Assembly (NCBI RefSeq): GCF_021134715.1
Contig: NC_060021.1
Location: forward strand, 7,658,501 to 7,722,500
DNA: 64,000 nt
Source: Daphnia pulex
Lineage: Eukaryota > Arthropoda > Branchiopoda > Diplostraca > Daphniidae
Direction: 5' to 3'
Shown here: one piece after another, positions 1-13,088 of the stretch
How positions within the stretch are numbered: the stretch's first letter is position 1
How the letters are laid out: each line of letters opens with the position of its first letter
Translations under genes and position numbers: made by a program
Notes under the pieces: generated by a model
Database searches by the model: none
The model's input: only the letters and a program-made list of their open reading frames with translations
What the model was told of the DNA's origin: nothing

Positions 1-2068
1 CGATAATTGTTATCTGTTGAACATGGCATGATTCAGAAAATTTGATAATGAAAATGGGGTTTCCAACAAGTTTTAACATGTGGATTCGACGCAATTTCTG
101 AAGGACGCCCAGAACTAGGCCGAAGCAAAATAAATGAGCCATTTTCTTTGAAACCATTAATACAGAACTAGTTAGGAACAATTTCTAAATTTAACGTGAA
201 AATTGATAGAAATCTATACTTACAGATTTATAGACACTATACAATGCCAGGTCATAGGCTTCCCCACGCCAACGCCAATGTGAATGTAAGCGTGGTTTCG
301 TATTAGAGACGAAGAGATACGTGAACCGGTCTATTTTTCAAGGGGGGGGGGATGGAAGGAGGGGAAGGAACTTATGCCACATCGACAAACTTAATTAATG
401 TTGCAAATATGATATTAAATAATATCATTTATAACTCTTTTAAATATGTATATTAATTTTCATTTATTTAGTGCTAAAGAATTTGATTTTTGTTGGGAAA
501 ATAATAATTACATTGTTTCAGAATTTCAGTACATTTACGCCATATCTGCCATCTAGTAGCCAATAAGAAAATCTTAACGGCAAATTTTGATGCCTTTTGT
601 TTTTCATTTCATTCATTTCACTGAATTAAGCAATGGATGATCCAAAGGCATTTCGAAATATACGTTAAAGTCTTTCTACCACTACAGACAATAATGGAAG
701 AAAAGGAACGGTGATTTGGACTCCATTCTGTAACTTCAACTTACTTTTTAGTCGAATGCAGTCGAATGGTCGTCCACGTCCATTGTATCTGTGAATAGCT
801 TCGGAACCGATAAGGCGATAACCTTGCGCATCATTAGTCATTACTATTAGTTATACCATGATAGCTATACGGTGGACGTGGACTATTTAAAGCTGAAAGC
901 CTATTTCAAAGAACACTCCCGAAATCGCAAAATTTTACTTTTTTGGCACACCATCAGTTTCGAGTTTCGCACAATGTATTCAAAGATGAGGCGAATTATG
1001 TAAATTTCATGGTTGTTATAGTTAAAATTGATTAGATTTTGTAATGTTTTTAGGTAAAAATGTTTGGGGAATTTATTTCAAATATTTCAAAATCATAGAT
1101 TATGCCATCTATTGGTTGAAAAAATATGTGCAACAAACACAAATCTTGACTGCTCTTTTTCACGTTATCAGTTTATACCAGATGTGGTTAATTAAATACC
1201 AGATGTGGTTAATGAATCAAAATAAAATAAAATATATAAATGCTATTAATGGATACCTAATAGGAGCTTTCGACACACAGTAATCAGAAAACGTACTGGA
1301 TAGAGAAAAATGTCTCATTGCTCAATCTCGTTAATTAAGTGTTAAAAAAGCGCAAAATCAAGGCCAGCGAAAAAAAAGAAAAAATAGATTACAAATCAAA
1401 TTAGAAAGAAAAACATTTTCCTTGGCTCCTCGACTTGTCAAGTGGATTCAGTTGAAAATAATTTCATAGACCACCACACTCCATAACGTTCTTTGTCCTC
1501 GTAAGTGGCTCCAATTGTTCTTGCCTCCAACGTCTGCTGCGCTTGAGAAAATGGGAGTAGTGCAGCAGCCTGAAATGTTGTTATGAGTCTGTTTTGACTT
1601 GTGTGGGTACAGTGGCTGCTGGTGTGGTAATTGGATCGCATTTTACAGACGATAACGTGCACCAGACTGTAACTCCCTGGTGATCATCAAAGTTTCAGAT
1701 TTGCAAACAAACATGTATTATTTTTTGAAACGTTAGCCATTCAAAAAAGCAAGATATAAAACATTCTCGAGCCATTGCCTTCCAAAAAGAAATAAAACTA
1801 ACAGTCCAACTAAATACGATACAGCTGAGAGGTGCATACGTCATATCAAACATTTTTTTAAAAAACAAAATTTGACTTGAAACGATCCAAATTAGAAACA
1901 GGCGCCTGTCAGCGTCGACTGCTGCTAAAAAAATATGAATAAAAAGATTTAGCCTTGGGCAGTCAGTTTGATTACTATCCGATGGAAAAAAAGGTGGGTG
2001 GGACATAATATACCAAACACCGCCAGGTGCGCGAGTACTGTAGCAATGTTCTCCCCGGACTGAAGGAC
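1..2068. other. Upstream noncoding DNA
   Basis: I see no supported gene here. The six-frame translations are short, start at arbitrary methionines and show no recognisable domain. A tandem duplication of about 20 bases (ataccagatgtggttaat units) sits near 1175-1214. The last few hundred bases presumably include upstream control DNA of the BICD-related gene. Confidence 0.5.
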
Positions 2069-2104
2069 TCAGTTCGTTGAGAGCCTTCGGCCGGAGCTGA
2101 CGTG
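2069..2104 (+). promoter_or_regulatory. Candidate initiator plus downstream element of the BICD-related gene
   Basis: A TCAGTT initiator at 2069-2074 is followed by TGACGTG at about +28, close to the arthropod downstream promoter element (RGWYV family). No TATA box is seen at -30. This would give a 5'UTR of about 390 bases before the ATG at 2463. This is a pattern match only. Confidence 0.3.
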
Positions 2105-2462
2105 CGTTAAAACCGTTTCCGCTCTGAGGTACACAAGAGAGAAAAAAAAGAATAAGAACAAGGCAAAGCAGCTGTGTACTACCGGTAGTGTGTCTATGTG
2201 TGGTCGGTGCGTTTCTTTTTTGGCTATTGTCATATCCGTGTGTTACCTTGACGACGGCTTGTTTTGACGACTCAGCACTACGACAAGCGCGTAGAAAAGT
2301 CTTTGTCCTCTGCCCAGTTTTGTTTGGTCAAAAGTTGAGTGTCTGAAAAAAAAAATCAATCGGAATTGATTAAGTTATTTTTTAGTGTGAGAAATCGGTT
2401 TTATCGTGTCGTGTGCGCTGATCGGATATGTAAACTTGGAGTAGCGACTTCGCTACGAGGCC

Positions 2463-5400
2463 ATGCCCGGCGAAAATCGTCACCAGTCTAGTTCTAACCT
2501 CAAAGGCCATCACATGCTGGACAATTACGCCATCATGGAGCAGCAGCAGCAGCAGCAGCAGCATCATCAGCCCGCGGCCGATCTGAGTGAGCCAGTGGGT
2601 AATGGCAGCCTGCAAGAATTGTACGCCCAGTTGGTTCAGAAGGAGCGTGATCTCCTTCTAGCTGCCCAATTGGGCAAAGCTTTGCTGGAAAAGAACGAAG
2701 AACTCGGCCTGCAGAACGAAAAAATGGCAGAAGAGTACTCGAGACAGTTGGAGGTTAGTTCAAAAAAATGATTTGTCTTTTCTTTGTTTTTCTTTCTTTT
2801 CCGTTCCGCCGTCAGTTCAGATCGGTTCAGATAACACCCAACCAACTTATCTGTCGCACTGCTGACGTCAGGAAAATATAAGTCAACGTGAAAACGGATC
2901 TGTTTTGGGTTCGAACAAATCAAATTGATTATACCGAGCATTTTTGTACGAGACAAGAAATGGGTGGCAACAAATAAATCTTCATTGCGGAAGGGTCGTC
3001 GTCGGCCCACCCAAATGTTTTTCCTGTAAATGGAGACGTCATTTGATGTCGTATTAAAGAATCAGGAGGCTCTCTTGTTGGGTTTCGCGAAAGCCTAGTG
3101 TCTCACGTTGAACGCGTCAACGGGTAGAGCACGAGTCGCAAATTTTGCAATCCAAGAAAAATAGAAAACCCCAAAGATGAAGAACCACCACCAGCAGCAG
3201 CCCATCTCATTAGTGTAGCCGAGGAAGCCTGACGGGAAATTCCGCGTTTCGATTCGGTGATGTGGTAGTTCTCATTTCGCAGTCGGACCCGATTTATCAT
3301 TGTACTCTCGTCACCACCTATATAGCAGACAGTTATATCTATTTACACCGGGCTCACATATGCGCATATCTCTGACTCATCACAAGAGACGTAACGTACA
3401 ATGGCAGAAAGAAACTAACCCCGTTGCTTGGTGGCCGTATCTCTGAGTGTTTTTTCCTCGGCCTGTCCGTGCTGCTGTTTCGTCACTATCCGACAATGAC
3501 TTGGTTTCTCGATGGCCAATTCGGTCTACCAACAAGGCCGGCCCTTTTCTTTCTTTGGGCTGGAATTAGATTATATTTGCGGATATGTTTCGCCTCCATT
3601 TTTCCCCTCTGAATGTTCTTTTATTTTTTTTCCAGCCCAGCATTTTCTAGTCAATTGAAATAAAGAAAAAAAAGAGAAGAAAATGGAGTCAGTTGCGGAT
3701 GGCCAGTCATGAAAGAAGAGAGAGTTCTTTTTTCGGAAGCTGATCTCGTTTTATGCCTTTCTTCTCTTTCTTTCTCTCTCTCTGCCTGGGACTTTGGGGT
3801 TTTCTACTTGTTGTTTCTTCCTGTGACGGCACACGGGCCGTGTCTAAAAGATCCAGCGAAAGTTACAATTTGGCGGGAGGGAAATCAACTAGACCCAACG
3901 CAGTATCTATACACGCTTACTGTAGCGAAACCTGCGCGACAACGATTTTTATATCTATTGAATAAAAAATATGAAAAAAATACCGGAGACGATGTGGAAC
4001 AATCAGCCATCGATCTGACTCTTAGCACTTTCCCTTTTTTCTCTTCGCCAGACGAACGAATGTATATTTTTTCCTTTTTTCGACGAATTATTACATATCT
4101 GATTATTTGCAATAGAATGTGATTTTCCCTAAATATCTGGTTGCATAATGCAAACGGCCAAAAACCAAGGGGTGGGCCCACACACTCAAGAGAGAGAGAG
4201 AGAAAAGCGTCTACAAAATGCGAAACATTTTTGATGGATGAGTTTCAAACGGGTTTCAAATTGAAAAATCTGCCACACTGTATATACTTTTGCCTTGTAA
4301 TTAGAATTCACCATCATGCACGTCTTTCCAAAAAATTCCCCTCGGGAGTTTAACAAAAAAAAAAAAATGAGTCACGATGTCGTACACCGACATCGTTTCG
4401 GTCGGAATCTGCTGGTCGCCACACGTGAAAGGGAAAAAAAAACGAACATAGTTATAATATACATATGCGCCCACAGAACGTGTGTAAAGTTGGTCTAAAC
4501 CAATGGACGATACCGATTATTGGGTTAGTCGAGGTGAGAAGGTGCAACCGAGTGTAACATCATCATATAATTTCATGTTGGGTTGTTTATAATAACGCTT
4601 GTTTTTTTTTAATTCTTATTTTTTTTCCTTTTGGTTGTCTACACACACCATGTTTTATCCAAGGCTTTTGATCTCCTGGAAACAAACAGAAAAAAAAAAG
4701 AATGGGCAACTCTTTTTTATTGGCTAGCCAGTTTCCAGTTTCATGTTAAAGAAAGAAAAAAAACGGTTGTAAGTTGTGGACGTTATGAGGTATCGGTAGC
4801 CTGCGTGAAAACCGCACGAGATGTTTCGTGTGCACTTCAAACACACACACACACAGAAGAAGAAGAGAGGAATAATGGCAGACAAAATATAATTTCAAAG
4901 TAATACGAGGAAAAAAATATGGACCAGACAACTTGTCCTTATTCTCTTCTTCTTCTTAAAAGAACCTCAAACGTTATTGCGCATGTCTTTGTGTCCGAGC
5001 TGGTTTTTTTTTGAATTTTTGAATGAGTCGTGTCGATTTTGAAGGCGTCGACCGAATGAGTTAACCGCTTCCGTCCACCTTCAACCCGATCGACCCCAAA
5101 GCCCCTGCCGTCTTTGAAAAGATCATCTGACCTGAATTAATTCGTATACTCAGCGGAAGACGTCATTTTTCAGATGCTGATCCAATACCCATAGAAGATT
5201 ACGTCAGTGCTAACGAAAATTTCATAGAAAAATTGAGGTTAGACCCCTCCCGCATGTAATCCATTTAAAACAGACAAATTAAAATGTCGACCTCCTTTTT
5301 CTTTTTTGAAATCTCGCTCGAATTACGTGCCAATAAAAACCGGAAACAAAAGGCCAATCGAGACCCAACTTTCCCTCCTAAAAAAGGGGAAGTGGTCGCA

Positions 5401-8400
5401 GTGCAGGTCTAATCATAGCGGAAGTCTAAGATTTCTTTTTTACTTGGAGACAAATGCAACTTCAAGGTAAAAACAGCGTCGATACGCCACTTCGAAACCA
5501 AGGGGGGGTTTTACCTTCAAGCTCTTCCTAGTTTCAACTTTACCATTATTTATAGCCAATTTTTTCGTTAAGGCCAAAAGGAAAACCTATGGATGAGTAA
5601 TTTCCAATAAGCATCGCCTGGAGGATTAAAAAAAAAAAGGCCTTACCCTTGCGGGAATGTTTCCCGAAGATGCTGCAAGGGTCACTTCCGGTATACCACA
5701 CCAAAGAGAGAAAACGGATTGGCCGGAGGCGTTTTACGACATGAATGTTTGATTCCCCCGACTACTTCAGGATTCCTTTTTCTTTCTTTAACTAAGCAAC
5801 TGTGACCTCATCGCTTCATCCGGTTACTTTTTTTTGTTACAACACTCTCACTAGCTCAGCCATTCCAAACCCACGTCTATACATTTTTTGAAAAAAGCCC
5901 AGCCCCTGCTGGGTAATCACGCGAAAATCAAGGCCACACTCTTGACTATGCAAATCAGGTGAACGTGAATCACGACTTTTACTTGGCGTCGATGACGAGT
6001 CCAACAGTCTGAGTTGTTTTATTCTAAAAGATTGGGACTCGGTTTAATTCGCGTATCTTTCGATCAAGTCCCATTTTGGGGGGATGCGGGACCCAGTGAA
6101 TTTTCTCGGGAGGGAGAATGACGGTCGTTTGACTATTGACAGGGCCGCCCACATTGGCCCCATGACATTTTGGTTTTTATTCTCCCTCTCCTCCCTGTTG
6201 TTTTCTCTTGTTGAATAACATTTTATTTGTTTACAATTCACCTGTAACAAATCAATGGACGTCGAACCAGCGGGGCAATAATATAATGGCGTTGACTCAA
6301 CTCTTTCTTCATCAAAAAAAGGAGGAGTCTTTCTTTTGTTGGAAGGAATAAAGGTGGCCCATCTGCAGCACGTCTCGGCCGTCGTCATTCACGCTTCACG
6401 GAGCTCCCCCCACCTTTTTTCTTCTTCTTCCTACGTCGCAATTTCGTCATCTGGTCACCACCTGACCAAACCCTTTTTTTATTTACGATGATGCAAGAAG
6501 AACATCGACCAGAAACGAAAGAGAGAAGAAGAGTCATAGCACTTTAAAACATATATACACATATAATTTGCCTATCCGTTGTTGGCTGGGAACTCCCAAC
6601 CGACATGTAAATTTCAGTTATGGCGATCAAGAAATAAAACAAGAAAAAAAAAGGGAATGAGATCGCCATCATCTCAAAGCTGTGCCGTCATTCGTTACGA
6701 GGTCGCACGCTCTTCGCGTTTGCGGCCGCCCGCAAAAGATCGATTCACGAACGGACGGGTTGTTCAACTTCTTTTCTTTTTTTGGGCTGGGTTTTAATTT
6801 ATTTTTTCTCTAGCTCCTTTTTGGTGTTGCTATTCCGTCGCGTAGTATACACCTTTATTATGTTCGTACTTGAGGAATGTTTGGAATCATTATCATAACG
6901 TTTGAATTTGATTATCAGCGGCGCGTACATTTAAATACGAATGATTCTGTTTGGTGAGAGGGCTGCCAAGGCTGAATCTTCATTCTTCTGTTACCGATAA
7001 TGTACCCCAGAGATTCTATTAGACGATGGCGGGGACTAGGGTCTTTTGAATACCGTCGTCACGGGCGGTCGTGGAAAGATGGGCACGATGGGCCGGCGGC
7101 AGCGATCGAGGCCGCCGCGCAGATGTCGCAGATGTCGCCTGATCTCTTGGCTGTTTCACGTTTATTATTCAAAAAAAAAAAAAAACAACGACCAAGTGTA
7201 CACTGGCACGCAACATTGGATGCCCAACGAGATCAATAGACTGGATCGCTATATAACTGTTGAGAGAATAGACTCTGGCCAGCATCGTCGTTAGGGACCG
7301 AAAAAGGAAAAAAGAAACAACAACAACCGACGACCGGCCAAAAATCCATGAGAACCCGGCAAAATGCAGCGCTCGGCGGACGAAGAAGCAACGGGTCGGA
7401 AATTATCGTGAAAATACGAACCAGGCGCAAAAAGAATCTCAGAGCAAAATAACAAATGACGACGGCCTTCCTCGGTAACGTACTGCTATTAATTGAATTA
7501 TAGTGGGACTGCCAGTTTCGGGTGAATTGACGTCCGGCCGTGACAGAATCAAAGAAAAATGTTTGACGACATCCCCACCAAGAAATGGCACCCCATCGTT
7601 CTTCTTTTTCTTCTTCTGCCCCAAAATAAAATAAAACCGGAAGGATTTTTTTTTTTCTTTGTCATCCTGTCCATCAACAGACCTTCACTGTCCGGTGTTT
7701 TCTAAAAGGGAGAGGATGAAAGAACAGGCCGGGACTTGAAAAATATACTAGTCAGCCATTGTTCACCAGGCTGGAAAGGACGAGGTTGGTTCTTGGTAGA
7801 AAATAATCGAAATAAAAGAGGGGGGTACCATGTCGTTTGCTGCCGACACAAGACCGGTGTACACTGGCGGTTTTTAAAAAAATTTTCTTTTAAAAAAAGA
7901 AAAAAACTTTTGACAGGAAACGGTTCCCGTTAGATTACACAAGGAACGCGCGCGCGCAATAGGCAAACAGGTGGCGTTGGTACAACTACGACGACGACGT
8001 AGTGTACATTCTTATTTGCGTGTTCTCATCTCTTTCACATCTTTTCTGAAGTTTTGTTTTTTTAAGTTTACATCTTTCGCTGGTAGCCAGCCGAGCGAGG
8101 ATTTGTGTATTTTTATTTTTCCGCGTCCAACACGCAAGATATATCCCTCGGGTCGAACGAAATTATCCGAATCGCCTTCCGTCGTCGCGGAGCCGTTTCG
8201 CCGAAAACAATGGGCATGAACAATTTCAACATGACGGATAATCCTCTTTGGCGTATCTTTTTTTTTTTTTGTGGGAGTCCTATCTTATAGTCTTATCTAT
8301 TTTTAACGGATAATATACGAAGTGGAGATCTTTTTTTTCTTCTTCTTCGGCCTTGTGAGAAAATATTAACAAAAGATTCAAGCGGATAAAACCATTTTTC

Positions 8401-11400
8401 TTCAAAGTTTTATTTTTTTGTTGTTGGAACAAAAGTGGAGGCCAATCCCCTCGAGAAAGATCTAGTGGACCGTGTCAAAATGCCACACAATTCTCATTAA
8501 GAAAGATTTTTATTAACGAACAAACTAAAATCTATAAGGGAATTTATTGCGTACTCTTCGACTTTGTGCAATTAGACTCGACAGCATTTTTTATCCGCCT
8601 CCGAATTTTTACTTGGCAATTAGACCCGACATTATACATCTGTTTCTGAATGCTGCTATTGCTGCTGCTCTCTCTCTCCTTCTTCTAATTAAAAAAGAAA
8701 TCTATATACTTGGACTTAATGGCCCCCCCTCCTTTTCCCCAGCTGTCAACTCGGTCCCCGACTCCTAAACTCGCCAACCCTGTCATTGCACAATGTCTGC
8801 AGCAAATCTCACTCTTTAAAAAGTTGTCAGGAAATCACCATACCGGAACAACTCACAAAACCGTTGCCCCTGCCCAGCATTTTGCGACGTTGGACGAATC
8901 AACAAAACGGGACTAGACCACTTTCTACATTAGCGTCAGATATTATATTTCTCTCTCCACCTTCTCCCTTTTTTTTTTCTTTGGGTGGGTTGGTCTCTCC
9001 CGCTGAGAGCTGTCTCGTCACATCCTGGCACCACGGGGAAATGGTTTCGTGAGTGAAAGCTCATTTAGACACTCTGAAAAAAAAGTATACATAGTTCTTA
9101 CACTAGCCCGAGAACGGGAAAACAAAAAGCTTATAACTGGGCTAACAAAATCACAACAATCACGCTCAAAAATTATACAAGAGGCCAGTGTCATTACGCA
9201 GTGTAGTAGTAGCTTGGTATATGGATATTAGATCCTGTAGTTGTCTGTGTTGCCGGTTGACCTGAATTTCACCAAGACAGAAAAAAAGGGCGGGTCTTCC
9301 TCCTTGCGTCTTTTATTTTTTTCCCTGACGAAAAAAATAAATTTGAAAAAATATTTTTCGTGAATTATTCATGACGTGAGAAAAAGGGGGTTGCACACGC
9401 TATGTATATATATACGAATCCCTTCCAGCGACATGCAAGGATTTAGTGGAGAAACCTAAAAGACGAACTTTTGTAGGGAAAAATAAAATTCAGCCGCGAT
9501 TGGAATTTTTTGGAATCGCCAGAGAGAGAAAAACGTTTTACGGTTATTCGAAAGAAATTAAAAAATTAAGCGCTGGAACTATATGGGAAACTATCGATGG
9601 ACAGGTGGCAAAGAGAGGGCACTACCGGTTGAGTTCCTAAAAGGAAATATATACTGCAATTCTCTTTTCTTATAACTCCTTTTCCACCCCCGCCGACTAA
9701 TGCCATTAGACGGGCAAACGCGCTCGAATTCACGCGCGTTCCGTTATCCGCCGAAGCCGGCGGAATTTTTGTCTTCTTCATATTTTTCAACGTGGAAAAA
9801 AGTCGTAATATCATTTAAAAAGGTTAAAAAAGAAGAAGAAGCCAAATAGACAGGTAAAAAGAGGTAAAAGATGATGACAGTTCAGCGGGAAGTAAAAGCT
9901 AGAGAAAACTAAACGAATTCATAACTGGATCATCGTGTAGTAGTAGACCTCCCCTGTTTAACTTATTACGTGTCTTATATTATAAGCCGATCTGGTTACA
10001 AGGAAGTGCGACCTAGTTTTTTCCACTCCTTTTCTCTTTTTCGTGATATTTTATACTATTTTTAATACAAAAATTGAGGACCACGAAGAAAAGAAAAATT
10101 GAAATAAAAATTGTCTTGGCTATATACTAAAATGTCGTTGCGTTTTCTCCTATTGTTTCGTTTTGTGCGACCAGATTTTGGAGCAGGAAAAGCACGTTCT
10201 GCGGCGCAAAGTGGACAATGTTGAAGGTGAATACGAGTCCAAGGTATCGGAGCTGCAGAGCGACGTCGCCGATCTGAGACGGGCCCTCGACGAGCAGCAG
10301 AACAACGTCAAAATGGCAGAGCGACAAAAGTCGTCCATCATTACCCAGTTGACGGAGCAGAACCAGCGACTCACTGCCCAACTCAAAGAGGTTCGTAGAT
10401 ATATATAACCCATTGCACAAGCCATTTTATTCTTTCGGAACTTGGGATAGTTTTACTAAAATCCGTCCGTAGGGGATAGATATAATACCGTAACATCAAC
10501 GTCAAGTTAATATATATTGGCCCCCCCCTCTCTCTCCCGCCTTCCTTCAGTCAACCGTTACTCACGTTAACCGGTTCTTCTCATATGCGGGGGGGTTTCC
10601 TTCTTCCTTCCAGGCGGAAGAAAAAAGAGAAAAATTGAGAAAGAAAAAAAAGTATGGGGTGGATTGATTCCGGGGCTCTCAACTAGTTAAGGAGATGACC
10701 AATGAACAGTTATTACCTTTTTAACCGGGGGGCATGTATACACACACATACTACACGGAGCAAATGCATGCAAGGAAACGAAGAAAACAACAACTGCTGG
10801 TCAACAGCTGTTGTTTTTGTTTTGTCGTTTTTCCCGATATCGGAGAACTTTATCTATGCACTTTTTTTTCGTATTATAGACGCACTTTGTGTTGATGGTG
10901 GCTAATTAGCGAGAATTTTTTTTCTTTTTTTTTTTGACTTTCATAATTAGGCGATGAAAAATGAAGAGCAACTGAGCGCCCAGCTGCAAGGCTTGCGTGA
11001 TCAGTTCAGTTTGAGGAAATCTAGTCTCCAGGACCATGTCGGCCATTTGGAAATCATGAGAGAAGAGGTACGTTCTACGTTATTCCACTACTAATAATCA
11101 TAAAACTCTGTCGCTTTATAATAACCAGTCAAGATAAAAAGAGAACCCGTCTAAAAAATGGCCGACTTGTTTGTCTTATTTCCCCTCCGTCATCTGTTGA
11201 ATGAAAAAAAAAAAAAACGAACAGATCGTGATGCTGACCGAGAAGAAAACGGAATTGGAGCGACGGCTTCAGCACCTGCTGACGGAGCGTGAGGGTCTGA
11301 CATCGAACCTGGACGAGTCGTCGGACAGGATCGTCGGACTGGAGCGCCAGTGTCACGAGCAGGAGGTTCACCTGCGAGAAACCCACCGGGAGCTGAACGA

Positions 11401-13088
11401 ATTGCGGGCGGCCAACGGGTCACTGTGCGAGCGACTGGAATCGATGACGAGGAACCTGTCCTCACCGTCGGCTCCTTCCTTCCACCACCACAGTCACTCG
11501 CTGCTGGCCGAAATGGACCTGTCGGCCGCCAGTTCCGGTCACGGCTCGGCTTCCAGCCCAAACTCGCACCCGTCCCTCACCGGCCAGGACGACATCGAGA
11601 TCGACGACATCGAGTGCGACGATCCTCAGGGCGAGAATTCCCTCGTCGTCGAAGAGCAAAACCAAAAGGTAAAAAAATGAAAACGAAAGAGTTACCGGTA
11701 TACGTCTTTGACATACCACCTGTCCATTAATGAAGGAACATGAGAGCCCAGCTAGTCGTTAGCGGTTTCCCGCTGTGGTGGACCATCATCAAAACAAAGT
11801 TATTAGCATATTTTACAAGATGTGAAAGGCTCAGAAATGATTGTCCAACATTTCAGATAGAGAAAAGAATTCCAAATTTGAGATGACAAAAAACAGGAAG
11901 TTCTCATCTGATTTTGCTTTATGTGGTTATTATTATTATTATCGTAGATGAGACAAGAAGTGATGGACGCCTGCGTGGCTCTGAGGTCCCTGTGCGAGAC
12001 GGTGAGAGCCCAGCGACGTCGGGCGTCGCTGTCGCTGTCGTCCTTCACCTCGTCCAACGGGAGCGGTCAGAACGCCTCGGTGGTGAGCTCGGCGTCGACC
12101 GACACGGACGGCGACGGACACGGCAGCATCCCGCGGCTGGACGGCAAACAGGACACGGGTCTGCTCAATTACCTCGTCAAAGACATTGATCACCTGGTGA
12201 GAGGCTCGGCCTGGTTCCAGCTCGACTTCTCCCAGTGCGACCAGTGCGGACGCAGCCCCAACGACCTCCTCCAGCTCGAGTCCGAGCTGCACTTGACCCA
12301 GGAGGCGGCCGACCGGTTGCAGCGCAATTTGGCCGACAAGACGGAAGAATCCAAGCGACGCAACGAGGAAGCCACATCCTTCAAAAATCAGGTACTGTGT
12401 ACTATACCGGCGCACTCTCAAATTAAATTCAATGAATATATAACTCGATCGGAAGTGACGGCCTAGTTTTACTCTTCAATGTAACATTTTCCCCCTTTTA
12501 TTTTGGGATTGAAACAGCTGACGCTCAAAGAGGTGGAGCTGGAAGCGACTCGCGAGGAACGCGACACGGCCCGTCGAGATGTCCGTGACACTCACCTGGC
12601 CAAAGACGAGATCATCCGACGTGCCTGGGAAGTTCGCGATCAGGCCGTTTCGCGTAAGAACGCGGCCGAAATCGAGCTGGCCCGCACCCGCATCGACGTC
12701 CTCCAAATCAACAGTCAACTGCTGGAAGCCATTCAGCAAAAGGTGGAGCTCAGCCAGCAGCTCGACCAGTGGCAGGTATAAAAATAAAACGCATTCAACC
12801 GCTCGACTCTAAAAAGAATCAAACCCCCGCCTCGAGGGATTCTATCATTTCGTCGCTCTTGAACTTGTGGGTTGTTGTTTCTACTGGGATTTTTATATTT
12901 GATAGGTGGACATGCAGCAGCTGCTCGACGACCAGATGAAGAGCAAATTGTCCAAACAGGAAAGGCTGCGCTCGATGGCCAGCGCGGGCGGTGGAGCGGC
13001 TCAGCAGTCGGCCGGGACCACCGCTGGGACCGCCAACTCACCTCAGCAACGAAAAACCAAGTTTTTGGGTCTTTTCCAACGGTCGTGA
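2463..13088 (+). CDS. BicDR: BICD-family-like cargo adapter (Bicaudal D-related protein)
   Basis: Coiled-coil dynein/dynactin adaptor, expected in the cytoplasm, linking cargo such as secretory vesicles to the motor. Seven exons join in phase 0: 2463-2753, 10175-10390, 10951-11067, 11225-11668, 11948-12391, 12518-12775 and 12906-13088, giving 650 residues; vertebrate BICDR1 is somewhat shorter. Residues 67-71 are AAQLG inside ERDLLLAAQLGKALLEKNEEL-like sequence, the CC1 box that binds dynein light intermediate chain in BICD and BICDR proteins. A seven-glutamine run lies just upstream (27-33). The middle exons are heptad-rich with a Ser/Gly/acidic linker in exon 4. The C-terminal coil (AWEVRDQAVSRKNAAE, then TRIDVLQINSQLLEAIQQK) matches the conserved cargo-binding coil of BICDR proteins. 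The start is chosen because it precedes the CC1 box in frame and exon 1 is open throughout. The last exon ends LGLFQRS. Confidence 0.93.
2754..10174 (+). other. First intron of the BICD-related gene (7.4 kb)
   Basis: The intron runs from the donor GTTAGT after exon 1 to the acceptor CGACCAG before exon 2. It contains many short poly-T/poly-A runs, CA and GA microsatellites, and no exon-like open frame that I can support on either strand. At 7421 bases it is far longer than the other introns of this gene (130-560 bases), so it is the natural place for enhancers or an alternative promoter, though no such element is identified. Confidence 0.7.

Noticed and set aside
3709-4181. 137-codon plus ORF and 98-codon minus ORF in the first intron of the BICD-related gene
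   Set aside because: Low-complexity composition (Phe/Ser/Leu runs from T-rich DNA), no domain, no splice continuity.
11190-12466. Several long frames on both strands over exons 4-5 of the BICD-related gene
   Set aside because: GC-rich coding exons produce long open shadows; only the phase-0 frame joins across all introns and matches BICDR.
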